Origin: Hybos culiciformis
Taxonomy: Eukaryota; Arthropoda; Insecta; Diptera; Hybotidae
Direction of reading: 5' to 3'
Assembly: GCA_964007475.1 (NCBI GenBank)
Contig: OZ023274.1
Span: forward strand, 76,209,303-76,273,302
DNA length: 64,000 nt
Below are positions 12,334-34,492 of this stretch, piece after piece. The position numbers were made by a program, and so were the translations under genes. Within the stretch, counting starts at the first letter, position 1. Every line of letters begins with the position of its first letter. The notes under the pieces are model-generated. The model ran no database searches. It was not told where the DNA came from and saw only the letters and a list, made by a program, of their open reading frames with translations.

Positions 12334-15300
12334 GAAGCTGTTCCCATAAGAACTTTACATTCACGGCATAATATTATTAAACTATGTAGAAATCAGATTT
12401 CGTTGATATAATTTTTGTTTAAAATTTTTTTGAAATTTTAAAAAATTAGAAAATTCTAAATGAAAATTATAGAGAGATTCACTCTAATTTTAATTCTTTT
12501 AAATATTGAAAATTAAATTTTGCTACAAAAATTTTAATATAGCTATTCTATTATGATTTTTACAAAATTAATTAAAAATTCACATTATACGAAACCATTT
12601 ATTTTATTTAATAAGGGGATCAGACGATAAACAATAATTATTAAACACAACAAGAAAATTAATTTAAATTATCTTTAATTTTTTTTTTATGCAAAATTTT
12701 ATTTAGTTTATGTTTTTTTATATTTTTTATATTATTTTTGGTTTTTAATATTAATTGCAGATTTTTTAACTTTCCTACAAGCATATAAATAATATAATGT
12801 AGATATTTTTAATAAAGCTTTTAAATTTTATATTTAAGTTTATTATTATTAGTTGATGTTATATATATATATCATGATAATTATTATATCGATAATATTA
12901 AATTGAGCATCACAAAAAAATAACTCAGAAAAAAATTAATAATAAATAAATTAATAAATTGGAGAAAAGATTTCATGATACAAAAAAAATTATTTAACAA
13001 AAAAAATTTATTACAATTCAGAAACTTTGCCATCTTTTTTTTTTATTTTGATGATTTTTAAAATCGAACGAAAAATCTGAAATATTTTTACACGAATATT
13101 AAATAATGGTATTAAGGTTTTTTTTCCAATGTATAAATTTTTTTGTGATACTATAAATTTTATTTAAACTAAAATATTACATAATTTTATTAATTATTTT
13201 ATTTTAATTTTTTTTCTTTTAACTTTTCTGATATATATATATTTATATATTTATTTTGTTTAAGAAATTGAACATTTAATTATATTTAATTTCTTTTTAT
13301 TATATTTCAAAAATTTAGAAATTCATTAGATAAGTCTTATATTAGAGCAGAGAGATGCAAATCGATGAATTTATTGATTTTAATATAATTTGTATACATA
13401 CTTTTTTATTTGTTATTTCAATTTTATTAAATCAAATTTATTTTAAATAGTATTTGATCCAAACTTAAATTCCAACATATTCTTCGACTTACATCTGCAT
13501 ATTGTGAGTTAGTTACAACTAGGCAAAAAAAAAAAAATTGTTCTCAATATATTTTTAGTTTTTTTAGATTTTTCGGTTAGAGGATTTTCAATGGAATTAA
13601 TGTTAAATAAATTATCTGCAAGTTATAAAGAATAAGTGATTTTAATGTACTTATTTAAATAAATTATACAGTGATTTCTCGAATGCTTAAATTAACAGGT
13701 CTCTGGAATGTTATGTTCTTCAGACATCTAAACTACTTTTACTGCACTTAGAAATTATTTTACATTAATTATGTTAATTATTTTTACTTAAAAATTTCAA
13801 TGATATGAATTGTTTTTGTAAGTATGTTATGTATGTTTTCTACTGATGATGGTAATTTTTTTTTCATATTAATTTCGTTAAAATGTCAATCATTTATTTA
13901 TGGTATCAGGAATGTTCCAAGAAACATAATTACCAGAAAAATAATTCTTTGAAATATAGTTGTTATTTTGCGAATTATTTTTCTAGAAATTGTTTTTCTG
14001 GGAATTCTTTTGCTGTGAATTGTTTTTGGAAGAGTCCTAGAACCATAATTTATCTAAAAAGTTCAACAAAAATAAATAACTCAATTATAAATGTTATATT
14101 TTTCCAATGTATTATTTAATTATCTAAAAATATGTTATGTAAATATGAGATGATTTTTTTCTTATTCTTGAAATGTTGTTAAATATGTTTAAAGCTTTTG
14201 TCATTTATTTAGAAAACATTATTATTTTTTTTTTAAATCATTTTTTGGAAAAAATTAACAAAAATTTACAATAACAATGTTTTATGTGAAAAAATAATTT
14301 TTTATGTTCATTTATCGATGGCTCCATAAATAAAATTATGGTGAAAATTTAATATTCAATTCTTTTTCCTATGTTTTATTGCAGTTATAGATCTGTTACT
14401 ATATAACAATTGTATTCAATAATTTTAATATTAACTTATTCGCGCTATTATAGTATCCTGAATATAATTTTTTTTTTTTGTATTTACTATAAGTTATATT
14501 ATTAAGCTAAGTTTTGCAGATGATAATAACGACGGAAAAAAATTAATTTACCGAAATTATGAACTATAACATTCATGAATTCATGATATTAAACTTTTAC
14601 TTCATTAATATTAAAAGCTTCATGTTTTATGGTCTCAGTTATAAGTATGTACATTGTACAATTATATAACAAATTAGATTATGACATAAGTAATCACTAT
14701 ACTGAAAATCTTAAAATGATTCAACTAAAAATTATATATTTATTAAAACATTTCGAATTCTAACCATAGCAACGCTTTAAGTTGAGAAAGCTCCTTATAA
14801 TTATGTTTTTTTAATTAATGATATATATATTAAATAATTTTAATGATAATATAATAGGTCTATTAGAGATTTGAAAAACTAAATAAAATACAAATGAGTT
14901 TATTTAAAATAAATAAATTATTAGATAACTGCTCTTTAAAAATATAATATATTAATAATGCGAAACTTTCTTTATCAATTCATATAAATATATAACTTAG
15001 CCTTATAGAAGAAATAAATCTAATATTATCTAAATCTATAAATTAGAAGTAAAAAACTAGAGTATATAATAACTAATTCCAAAAAAAAAAAAAAAACTAA
15101 TAGAAACTTATTTTCATTATAATTTTTTTTTAATTAATTATTCTGAAAAATATTTGTTCCTCTAAAAAATCATGCTTTTAAACAACATGCAAGTGTTTTT
15201 TTTCAGTACATTTCATTTAGATTTTGAATATAGAAGAACTTATATGAAAATATCTTTTACTCCTTCCTTAAATATGAAAACAATAATAAAATAACACGAA

Positions 15301-16024
15301 AAATATTACAAAAAATCAACAAAATTGTAAGAAATTTCGGGAATTCATTCTTAAATTTTTTTTCTTCTCTGATTTGAGTGATTTTATATTTGAAAGTTTT
15401 ACATATCAATAAAAACATTCCCTTCCCCTATAAAAAGAAAATTCATTTTTTTTTGTGTGGAATGTAATTAATATTTTTTCAATTGGTACTTTTTTAAGTC
15501 TTATATTTTTTTTTATTTTTTTCAAAAATAATATAAAAATTTTAATAACATTTTTTAGAATTTTTATTTTTTTAAATTCAAAAGAAATTCAATAAGATCG
15601 ATCGTAATAATGACTTTTGTTCGCTTTGATTTGCTTAATATGTTTGTTATGACATGTTTAATTTAATATATAAGTAATGTTTATGTTTTATTATCACACT
15701 TGAGTTCGGGTCTTTCAATGACTTAAAAAAAAATAAAAATTACCAATAAACAGTTATTTATATGTAATTTAATTAAGATTGACTTATGTTTAATTGAGTG
15801 GAAATATTTGAAATTTTTTTTTTTAGATAAAAGCGAACCATTATTCTGTTTTTGTGTTTATTTATTTATTTTTTGAGAATGAACTAATGATGATAAATAT
15901 AATATGATAGTCGTTAATAACTTTACTAGCATTTACAAATTAACAAAAATATATAGAATTAAAGTTTTCAAACAAAATTTTTTTTTTTAATATTTTAAAT
16001 AAATAAAGTAGAAAAAATTTTTTT

Positions 16025-26243
<10,219 letters not shown>

Positions 26244-27761
26244 GGTGTTTTTATATATGAATCACTTTCAAACTGATAGATATTTATTAAAGAAATATTT
26301 TTTAATGATCATATAATTAAGACTGATTAATAACACTTTTAAAAGTATATTTTAAAATATATTGTACATGTATATACAACAAGTACATATATATTATTTT
26401 TTTTTTTTCACTAATTATAATTTTGTATTAAATTTTCTTCAAGGATAATAAACAACACTTCCACTACTGTATTCATTCAATTACTTATATACATAATGAT
26501 ATTGAATTACATTTAATGGAAAATTATATTAAGAGTATTATATATATTTTACTTTTTTTTTGTTATCAAATTTTATAATTATTTTCGTATAAGATTATTT
26601 ACATACACTTTTTGTTGTTTATTTACAAGTCTTACTATATAAAAAAAATATGTAAATATGAGGTATATTCGTATATTATAAGTCTAGCACTAGTAGGTAT
26701 ATACTTATCATCCAAAGACATTAAAGCTTTAGAAAAATTTTTAAATTACGGATGAAAAACTTTGGTCTATTTTTGTCCAGATTAATTACAAGCCTCTCGC
26801 AACCGGAGGAATGATTCTTTATCTAAGATTAACGTGAACCAGATTTACAGAATAAATGATGATAAATGCATATAAATTATATAAAACTAACAAAAAAGTT
26901 AAAATTAAAATTAAAAAACAAAATTTGTATTTGAAGAATTGTGACTAAAATACGGATGAAATTAAATAAAGCAAAAACTATGGCGTTATTTGTCAATAAT
27001 CACAAACAGCACGCAAAACAATAATATTATATTTGGCTATTAATAGATTTAAAAATGTCCTTTATACAAGTTTTCATAAAATGTACAATAAAGCAAAAGT
27101 TTTTGAACAACTCTTTCAACAAACTCTTTTCCACCCCGGAAATATATGTATATAGTTATGTATATATATGTTTAGATACTTAATATGTACAATATGGGAT
27201 TTATTGTCCGGTGAGATATGAGATTTTGATTGTGCCTACGATTTTTTTTATAATTGTACTCTTAAGTAAAATATTTAAAATAATTAACTCTAATCTCAAG
27301 ATAAATTCAATTATGTGTTGTACAGAACAATTATGTATTGTACATATATGTATATTAATGGATTTGAATTCAAGAATATATAGATTAATATTCAACTTAT
27401 TTTATTTTACACTTTTTGCAATTTCTTTTTTCACATCCGCTCAATAAAATACAGAAATATGAGAATAAAACTTAATGAATCAGTTAACTAACTCATTTTA
27501 CAATTTTGTAATTCTAATCTTATTCTTTTTTTTTTTTGTATGTAAATATATCATTTATTTTCTTTTGAAATTTTTATGCTTTCAGATTTCTCTATATCAC
27601 ATTAAAATGAAGGAATTTTTTTCCGAGACTTTTTGCCGCCATTAAGTTTTCTGATTTTATGTTATATTTATGTATATTATTTGACAATGTCATTAAATCT
27701 AAGAATAGGTCAAGATTATAATATAGCACATATATTTTGTGTCAAAATAAAATTGAATAAT

Positions 27762-27998
27762 GCTACCTTACCAAGCAAGAAGGGCATAACTCTATTTTGA
27801 TAGTTTCAAGTTTTTCTGTTTTTATTGTCGAACATACGGAAATGTGCTCAATGTTTTTGTATATTTGAGGCTTTTAGAGGAAGAAAATAAATTTTTCAAA
27901 TAACGAATACGGTCAAGACTATTTACACTGTTCCAAATATACAATTATCTCAAAACTTGACTTTAAAGATTTATTCCCTTCTTGCTAATTAAGGCAGT
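27762..27998. repeat. Short inverted-repeat element (MITE-like)
   Basis: Inverted ends: left CTACCTTACCAAGCAAGAAG, right complement CTGCCTTAATTAGCAAGAAG, each followed by GGG(C/A)ATAA. They enclose about 237 bp with no frame worth reporting. The target duplication is unclear. Confidence 0.5.
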
Positions 27999-29283
27999 GT
28001 ATTATAAAATAATATATATTTAATAGTATATTATAAAAACAGATTTAATAGTATATTACATATTCAAATATACAGACAAAAAAAAAGGAAGTTTATGTTA
28101 TTCATATTGAAATTATTCTTTAAAAAGAATAGAACGATAACAAATATTATGATTCAGTTCTATACTCAAATAAATAAAGACGACAATATTATTTATTACA
28201 AGAAATAATAGAAAATTTTGTGAAAAAAAAAAGATATTAAATTCAATAATTTTCATGTTTTAGACTTTTAGAGACAGAAAAAGAACTTTTAGAATTTTAG
28301 ATATATATAAACATATTTTAATCAAAGTGTAATGAACACAAAATAATTACATTAAATTTAACTTTTAATGCTCTTTAACGATTGAACACATAAGTCATAA
28401 AGATTATAGATTATGTATGTACAAGTATATTATGTATTTACTATATGAAAAACTTCAATTAGAAATAGCTTTACTCTTATATGAATAAATAATACATTAT
28501 ATTTAAAACCAAATTAGTTTATTTTATAAATATTTACCTACAAATTTAAAGTAATGTAAAATATTTTAATGCGCATGTCTTTGGTAAGTTGTATTTACAT
28601 TCGCAAATTTAGCTCGGTAAATGGTCCATTACATGCATCAATACACATGCAATTATAGAGGAATGTAAATTGTATTTACATTTCCCTGTGATGTAAATTG
28701 TATTTACATTGCTCTATATTGTATTTACATTCTTCATTTTGAACTGCGTAATACTATAAACAAAAATAATATCACTCACACTCACAATATTTCAATACAG
28801 ACAAATACCAAAAAAAAAAAAAAATTGCAAATGTATACCTCTCACATGCATCATATAAATGTCAAACAAAGCTTAGTTTATAATGCTAAAATCTATATTT
28901 TCCCTCTGAGCTAATCTACATTTTCCCTCTGAGCAAACAAAAAAAAAAAAAAAGAACCAATAAAAAAATACGCGGCTATTTTTTTTTCTAAAAAGCGGCC
29001 AGTCGATCAGTCGATGAATTTTCTTAATATGTGATTCAATCTACTATTTTTAAAGGATCTTCGAACCTCTACTACTAAATTTTTAAACGAGTGTGGTTGG
29101 ATTTTAGTACAAAAATTTAAACCACACTTCAAAAATTGCACTTATTTTTATTCAAAAAAACAAAATGAATAAAAATAGAACAATGGTAACCCTGAAAATA
29201 TCTTTGTTGTCATTATAAAGCTTGCTGTGAATTGTCAAATGTCAAGTAAGAATTTTTTTTTCTTTTATCAACAAACGAGGAAA

Positions 29284-29599
29284 ATGGCAGCAACAAGGAG
29301 ATTATTTATTGTAAATATAAATTATAATTATATAATTATTATTTAATTTTATTTTTAATTATAAAAAAAATAATTATAAAATTATTATTATTTTTTTTAA
29401 TAATTAAAAATAAAATTAAATAAAATTTAAGAAGACCATTAGTTCCTAAAATAATAAAAAAAAAATTAGTAATTTTTCTAAAAAAAAATTATTCGATTTT
29501 TTTTTTTGCAAAAAAGAAAATGAATAATTTTTTTTGGAAAAATTACTAATTTTTTTTTTAATATTTTAGGAATCTTCCGGTTTGAAATCATTTCGATAA
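29284..29599 (+). other. Possible two-exon mini-ORF captured in element copy A
   Basis: A well-formed start (GAGGAAAATGGC) opens MAATRRLFI (29284-29310), followed directly by GTAAAT. A TATTTTAG acceptor at 29569 leads in phase into ESSGLKSFR and TAA (29597-29599). The intron between consists almost wholly of palindromes. The resulting 18-residue peptide is too short to recognise. It could be a captured 5' gene fragment, a decayed gene or chance. Copies B and C lack this segment. Confidence 0.2.
29443..29572. repeat. Near-perfect 130-bp hairpin nested in element copy A
   Basis: TTCCTAAAATA...TTAGTAATTTTTC at the left is mirrored by GAAAAATTACTAA...ATATTTTAGGAA at the right, with arms of about 60 bp and a small loop around 29505. 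A second, looser palindrome (ATTTAATTTTATTTTTAATT against its complement) lies just upstream at about 29341-29421. Confidence 0.75.
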
Positions 29600-32500
29600 A
29601 TAAATAAACTTCCGTATTAATTAAATTTTATTTCCTTGCTTCTTTTTTGTTTATTTTTTCATTATAAATGTATTGTTTTCAACTCCCTCTCACATGCACA
29701 TTAAAGCAGTATACAATACATGTTAATCAAATTTGTTATACAGCTCGTTTTGTATACACACAAACATATAGACACTCGTTAATATTATATCACTCGACCT
29801 TCGGTCTCGTGATATAAACATGACTCGTGTCTATGTGTTTGTGTGTATACACAACTCGCAAGAATAACAAATTTTCTTAACATGTATTGTAATCTACTAT
29901 TTTCCTTCATTCACTTATATAAGCAATGTCTATTTAAATTAATATCAAAAAATAAAATATGTAAATTTCCTAAAATATTTTTCAATAGCATAATAATATT
30001 TTTTATCTTCCTTTTTTTAATATATGTATATGTACTTGTACATATTTATATAAAATAAAATAGGCACTCGTTGTATTAAGTGTATAAAAAAATATATAGC
30101 GTACATATCATACATACATTATGTGTGTGTAGATTCATACATACACCAAATTGTTCACATCCTTAATAATTATAATATGTAAAAAATGTGTTATTTTCAT
30201 CCTGTATTTAAAAAAAAAAAACCTCCATAGATCCGCTTTAATGATGCAAAGTCAATTATAATAATATAATGTCCTTGAAAATACTTATAGAGAAGAAGAG
30301 AAACAGATTTTCTTATTTTTCCTTATTTTATAATTTGATGTAGTAAGTATATGTGTACTGAAAAAATAAAAATAAACAAAAAAAGATGAATGAAAAATTT
30401 CTTTCAGCTATATCAGGCATACAAGAAAATTAAACGGCAAAAATCAAGCAAAATGTGAGTATAAATCAAAGTGATTCAAGTTTTATATATATATGAATTT
30501 CTAGTTCCTGCTAAGAATGTACCATTAATGATAATTATTATAAAATCATAATCAAGAATTTATTCCAAAAAATCAACAAAAAACCAAAACAAATATTTGA
30601 ATTAAACTAACTAATTATTCAAATTTTACTTTCAAAAACTATGAATTAACAAGTTATAGATTCTCAAAAGACATAGTCTCAAAAAATATGAAAAAATGAA
30701 AAAGAAAGTGCAATATTTTCAATTTAACGCATTCATTATTTTGAAATATTATTAAAGCATATATTTTCCAATTTCGCTTTGTATAAATTTTACTATTATT
30801 ATATGTAGAAAATTTTTCTAAAAATAAAATTTCTCCAAATTGAAATGGAAAAATTAAATTATATTTTTTTTATATCATAATGTTATGTAATATATAAAAA
30901 ATAAAAATATATTTCCTATGTTTTAAAAAAAAAAAATTCTAGATATTAAAAAAAGGAAGTCAACATAAAGATTGTAAAAATACAAATGAAGGAAAATAAT
31001 TTATTGCGAATTTATTTGTTATTTATGGAAGTATATAATATATAAGTATGTATTTATTGGTAATTTATGCTTTAATTTTTTAATTTATCTTTTTTTTTAT
31101 ATTATATTTTTACATAAATATGTAAGTGTTCAAAAAATTTATGAATTTTAGCATAGGTATTATAAAACATACATACTTATCTATCAAATGGTACAAAAAC
31201 AAAACTAATAAAATAGGTACTCTTGAATATTTCTTGAAGATTATATTAATATTTATCAAATCGAAATCAATACTAATGATGATGGGTAGAATAAAACAAT
31301 AAAAAAAATGCAAAAATATGTATAAATTCTAAAAATCGGGATTAGTATTAAATATGTACTATCGATCTTAACAATCTTACAAAAATCGTTTTTTTTCTAA
31401 TTTGAGTGAAACTGGAAATGCATACCTACGTATTAATTTATTTTCATTAAAATAAAACTTCAGAAGAAGATTTTTGTATGACTTTTATGATCGAATATAA
31501 TTTATAACAAGGAAAATTTTTATTATGTTATATATGAAATTCGATTAGGCATTACATATAATACATATTATGTACTTCTGCAAATCATTGTTAACGTCAT
31601 ATTTTTGTAATTACAGGTATGGTTAATAATAAATTACTGTCATTTCATTAAATTATATACCTTTTACATTTTATTAAGTTTTCATGCAATTAATCAAATC
31701 TATTTTAGATATGATATGGATAAAACATATTTTTTTCATATAGTAGGTATTTTGCATGAATTTTTTTGTAGGTATACCAAACGAAATTTTTTTTTGTTGT
31801 TGTAGGTATCTGCAATGCGACGACCAAATTATAATTTTTTATTATTTATTCTTTGTATTTTATTATTTTACTATTTTCTTTTATTTTAATATTTTCAAAA
31901 TTTATAAAATTAATATTAAAATTCCATTTTTAAAATTTCTTACAAATAGTTTTGAAGAAAATTAGGTTAATTTATTAAATTAATTTGTTATAAAAAAAAT
32001 ACAAGGTGTGATTCAATTAAGTTTCTTCACATATATAATACATGATTCTTGATAATTTAATTGTTTGAAAAATATATTTTGTTCAGTTTTCAGATCTTAA
32101 CAAAATAATGTATGAATGTAAATGTAGAAATTCTTATAATTGCACGTTAATAGTTAAGTTTGATGGATAAGTTTTTTAACAATTTTTAAAAATCGAAATT
32201 ATAGGAAACTCATTTAAGATAAGCCTAAACATTCCTTTTTTATTTAAAAAATAATTTCCAAATGAATATATTATTAACTTATTTGTTACTAAATACTTTA
32301 AAATTTTGTTCTAGAATTAGAAAAATATATAAAAAGTAAGTATCTTGAACAACATCTGGGAATTAAACTTTCATTTATTTTTACTCCTACAGGCATAATA
32401 ACTTATTAACTATATTTTACTAAGAGATGTTTTTATAAAATTTTGCAAAAAAAAAAACATTTTAACTATTTAACATTTTTAACCTATTTCTTAAGGACAC

Positions 32501-33538
32501 TTTCCTGTCACACCTTGTACCTAATAAAAATTTATTGATTTCATATTTTCTATAACTACTAAAAATTTATTATAAAATTATTTTAATTTTGCTTTTCTTT
32601 GATGGATTTTTTTTCACTTCCGTACACTATTATTTGAACATAAAAATATATTCAATAATTTTTTAATTTATTTAATAATATTAAAAATTGAATGAATGTT
32701 ATACAGAAAATTACAAAGAAAAAAAAAAATTCAATGATTTTTTTATGTAATCAATTATAATTTCGTTATTTTATATAGGTAATTTTATTTTTTTCACAAT
32801 TTTAAAGTTTTGTTTCAAAACAAAATTAAATACTTTTTTAGGGATATGACATTTTTAATTAAATTGGATTAAATTTTATTAAGTTTAATCAAATATGAAA
32901 AAAAAAAACTATGTAGGTATGTCGCTGGTTCAATTTTTTTTCTAATCCTCATTTGTTTACTTCACGACGCGACAAATTTATCCTCAATACTGAAAAAATT
33001 TTCCGAAGAAAATTTTCCAAATGTAATGTATACATATTATGAAAAATTTCCCTGCTGTTCATATGTATGTAGTTGTATACATATATAAATTAACAAAAAT
33101 TGAGAATTTTTCGAAAGCTTTTTCAATGAGTATAATCAAATACCAGTTAAGAAATTAGAAAATTTTAATATTATTATTACGAAGATGGGAAAGACAGATA
33201 ATGCTCCAGACCAAAGAATAACCACAAAGTTAAATTATAAAATCATAAAAAAAGAGGGAAATAATTAGTTAATTTTCCAACTTTCATGTTAAAGGACCTA
33301 TCTTTAATGACAAAAAAATGGTATCCACAATTAAAGAATTCATATTGTACAACCCATTATTTGAATGATTCACAATAATGACGATTGGGTGGTTCAAAAT
33401 GGTGCCTTAAAAATGTTATACAATGTCGCACAAACGCAGCTTTTTTACATTATTATGCTTAATCGCCCCGTTTTTCTTTTATATTTCCATACGCCCATGG
33501 TAACACAAACAGTCCGCTTTCACAACGTAACAACGGTT

Positions 33539-33569
33539 CGCAGGCGTAGACTACATTTTCACGCCTGCG
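33539..33569. promoter_or_regulatory. GC-rich hairpin in the presumed Atf-2 upstream region
   Basis: CGCAGGCGT (33539-33547) and its exact complement ACGCCTGCG (33561-33569) form a 9-bp stem with a 13-base loop. It sits in a locally CpG-rich patch (about 33440-33580), unusual in this AT-rich window and lying 0.9 kb before the Atf-2 start. It could be promoter DNA or part of an old element. No transcription signal is proven. Confidence 0.3.
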
Positions 33570-33691
33570 GCTCGCTTTTTTTTAAAAGGGTACCTCTTAT
33601 TTGTGTCAAAAAAAAAAAAACATATGATCTTTGTTATTGTTTTTTGAGTTTTTTCTTTTACGCCGAGTTTTTAGTTTTTTGTTTTTATTCC

Positions 33692-34232
33692 CAGGGCTGC
33701 CAGATTGGGGAATTTTTTCCCCAAACTGAGGAAATTTTTAATTTCGGGGGAAAAAAAAAGTTAAAAAAAAACGTGGGGAAAAATTTGAGGAAAATATTTT
33801 TTTCTGAGGAAAATTTGAAGAAATTCAGAAATATTGAGCTAACGTTGGCAATCAATAATATTTAAAATTTCAGACTCGTAAACCCTAATGATTTTAATAA
33901 AATTTATATCATTACCATATTCTTCTACGTACGTTGAGCTCAAAATCTATTGTTGGAACTAAACTTTTTGATTTATAACATATAGGTACCTCATAAAATC
34001 TGAAGACATTAAAAATTTGAGGGAATCTTGCAAAATGAAGCTGTTTTTGGGGGAAAAACTGAAGTGAGTAAAACCGTTATACAATTTTTTTTTTTCTAAT
34101 TTATGGCAAAAAAAAATTTTAGTACACAAAAATATAAAAAAAAATTTGAGGAATTTTTTTAAGAAAGTGTCTATTTTGGGGAAATTTCTAGAAAATTTGA
34201 GGAAATTTCATTCATTCCATCTGGCAGCCCTG
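33692..34232. mobile_element. hAT-type MITE, 541 bp, with perfect 8-bp target duplication
   Basis: Terminal inverted repeats CAGGGCTGCCAGAT sit at both ends (left from 33692; right, as complement, ending at 34232). Identical 8-bp flanks TTTATTCC lie at 33684-33691 and 34233-34240. An 8-bp duplication with CAGGG ends is the signature of hAT transposons. Inside is low-complexity sequence rich in TTGAGGAAATTTT motifs with no transposase, so the element is non-autonomous. It lies 260 bp upstream of the Atf-2 start codon; a 166-codon frame at 33365-33865 that runs into it is spurious. Confidence 0.9.
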
Positions 34233-34492
34233 TTTATTCCAGTCTTTTTTAAGTATCTTTTTTTTTTAATTTTTAAATAATAATATTACAAAACAGATTA
34301 GTGAATTTTATTTTAAAATAAAAATTAAAATGTAAATGGTTTTGTTTTATCGATATAATAATTAAAACAAAAATGTATTACATATTAAATTTATAATTTA
34401 TCAATGACAGATAAAATGGAATAATGAAATTATTTGTGAAAGAGCAAAAAATTTATTAAAATAATATTTTAAAATTATATTTTACAAAAAGG

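Larger units (their letters stand above)
2769..16024. other. AT-rich intergenic stretch with a few exon-like islands
   Basis: Thirteen kilobases of very AT-rich DNA dominated by poly-A/T runs and short TA tracts (for example around 11805-11830). Open frames here are short and are explained by low complexity. The only pieces that stand out are three short CpG-containing islands, listed separately: 3516-3565, 6009-6106 and 12251-12317. I see no tRNA, rRNA or full transposon here. Confidence 0.6.
28564..29901 (+). mobile_element. Hairpin-bearing non-autonomous element, copy A (longest)
   Basis: Starts TTTTAATGCGCATG and ends AATCTACTATT, the same ends as copies B (51568-52194) and C (49154-49680, inverted). 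Shared parts include a 5' block with repeated ATTGTATTTACAT units (28600-28735), a CACACTCACAATATTTC block, and a subterminal inverted repeat of about 145 bp (29730-29874) whose centre reads CGACC-TTCG-GTC. There are no terminal inverted repeats and no obvious target duplication. The layout recalls Helitron/Helentron-type non-autonomous elements, which end near a hairpin, but the canonical ends are not present, so the class is open. Copy A carries about 700 bp of extra internal sequence. Confidence 0.7.
26244..34492. other. Intergenic region between quiver and Atf-2
   Basis: Divergent promoter space for quiver (minus) and Atf-2 (plus), AT-rich. It contains a short MITE (27762-27998), the largest copy of a hairpin-bearing element (28564-29901), a hairpin (33539-33569) and a hAT MITE (33692-34232), each listed separately. 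The remaining sequence shows only poly-A/T runs and short spurious frames. No RNA gene is recognised. Confidence 0.6.

Noticed and set aside
33365..33865. 166-codon plus-strand frame
   Set aside because: It runs from a CpG patch through poly-A into the end of a hAT MITE, has no domain and is not needed by any gene model.
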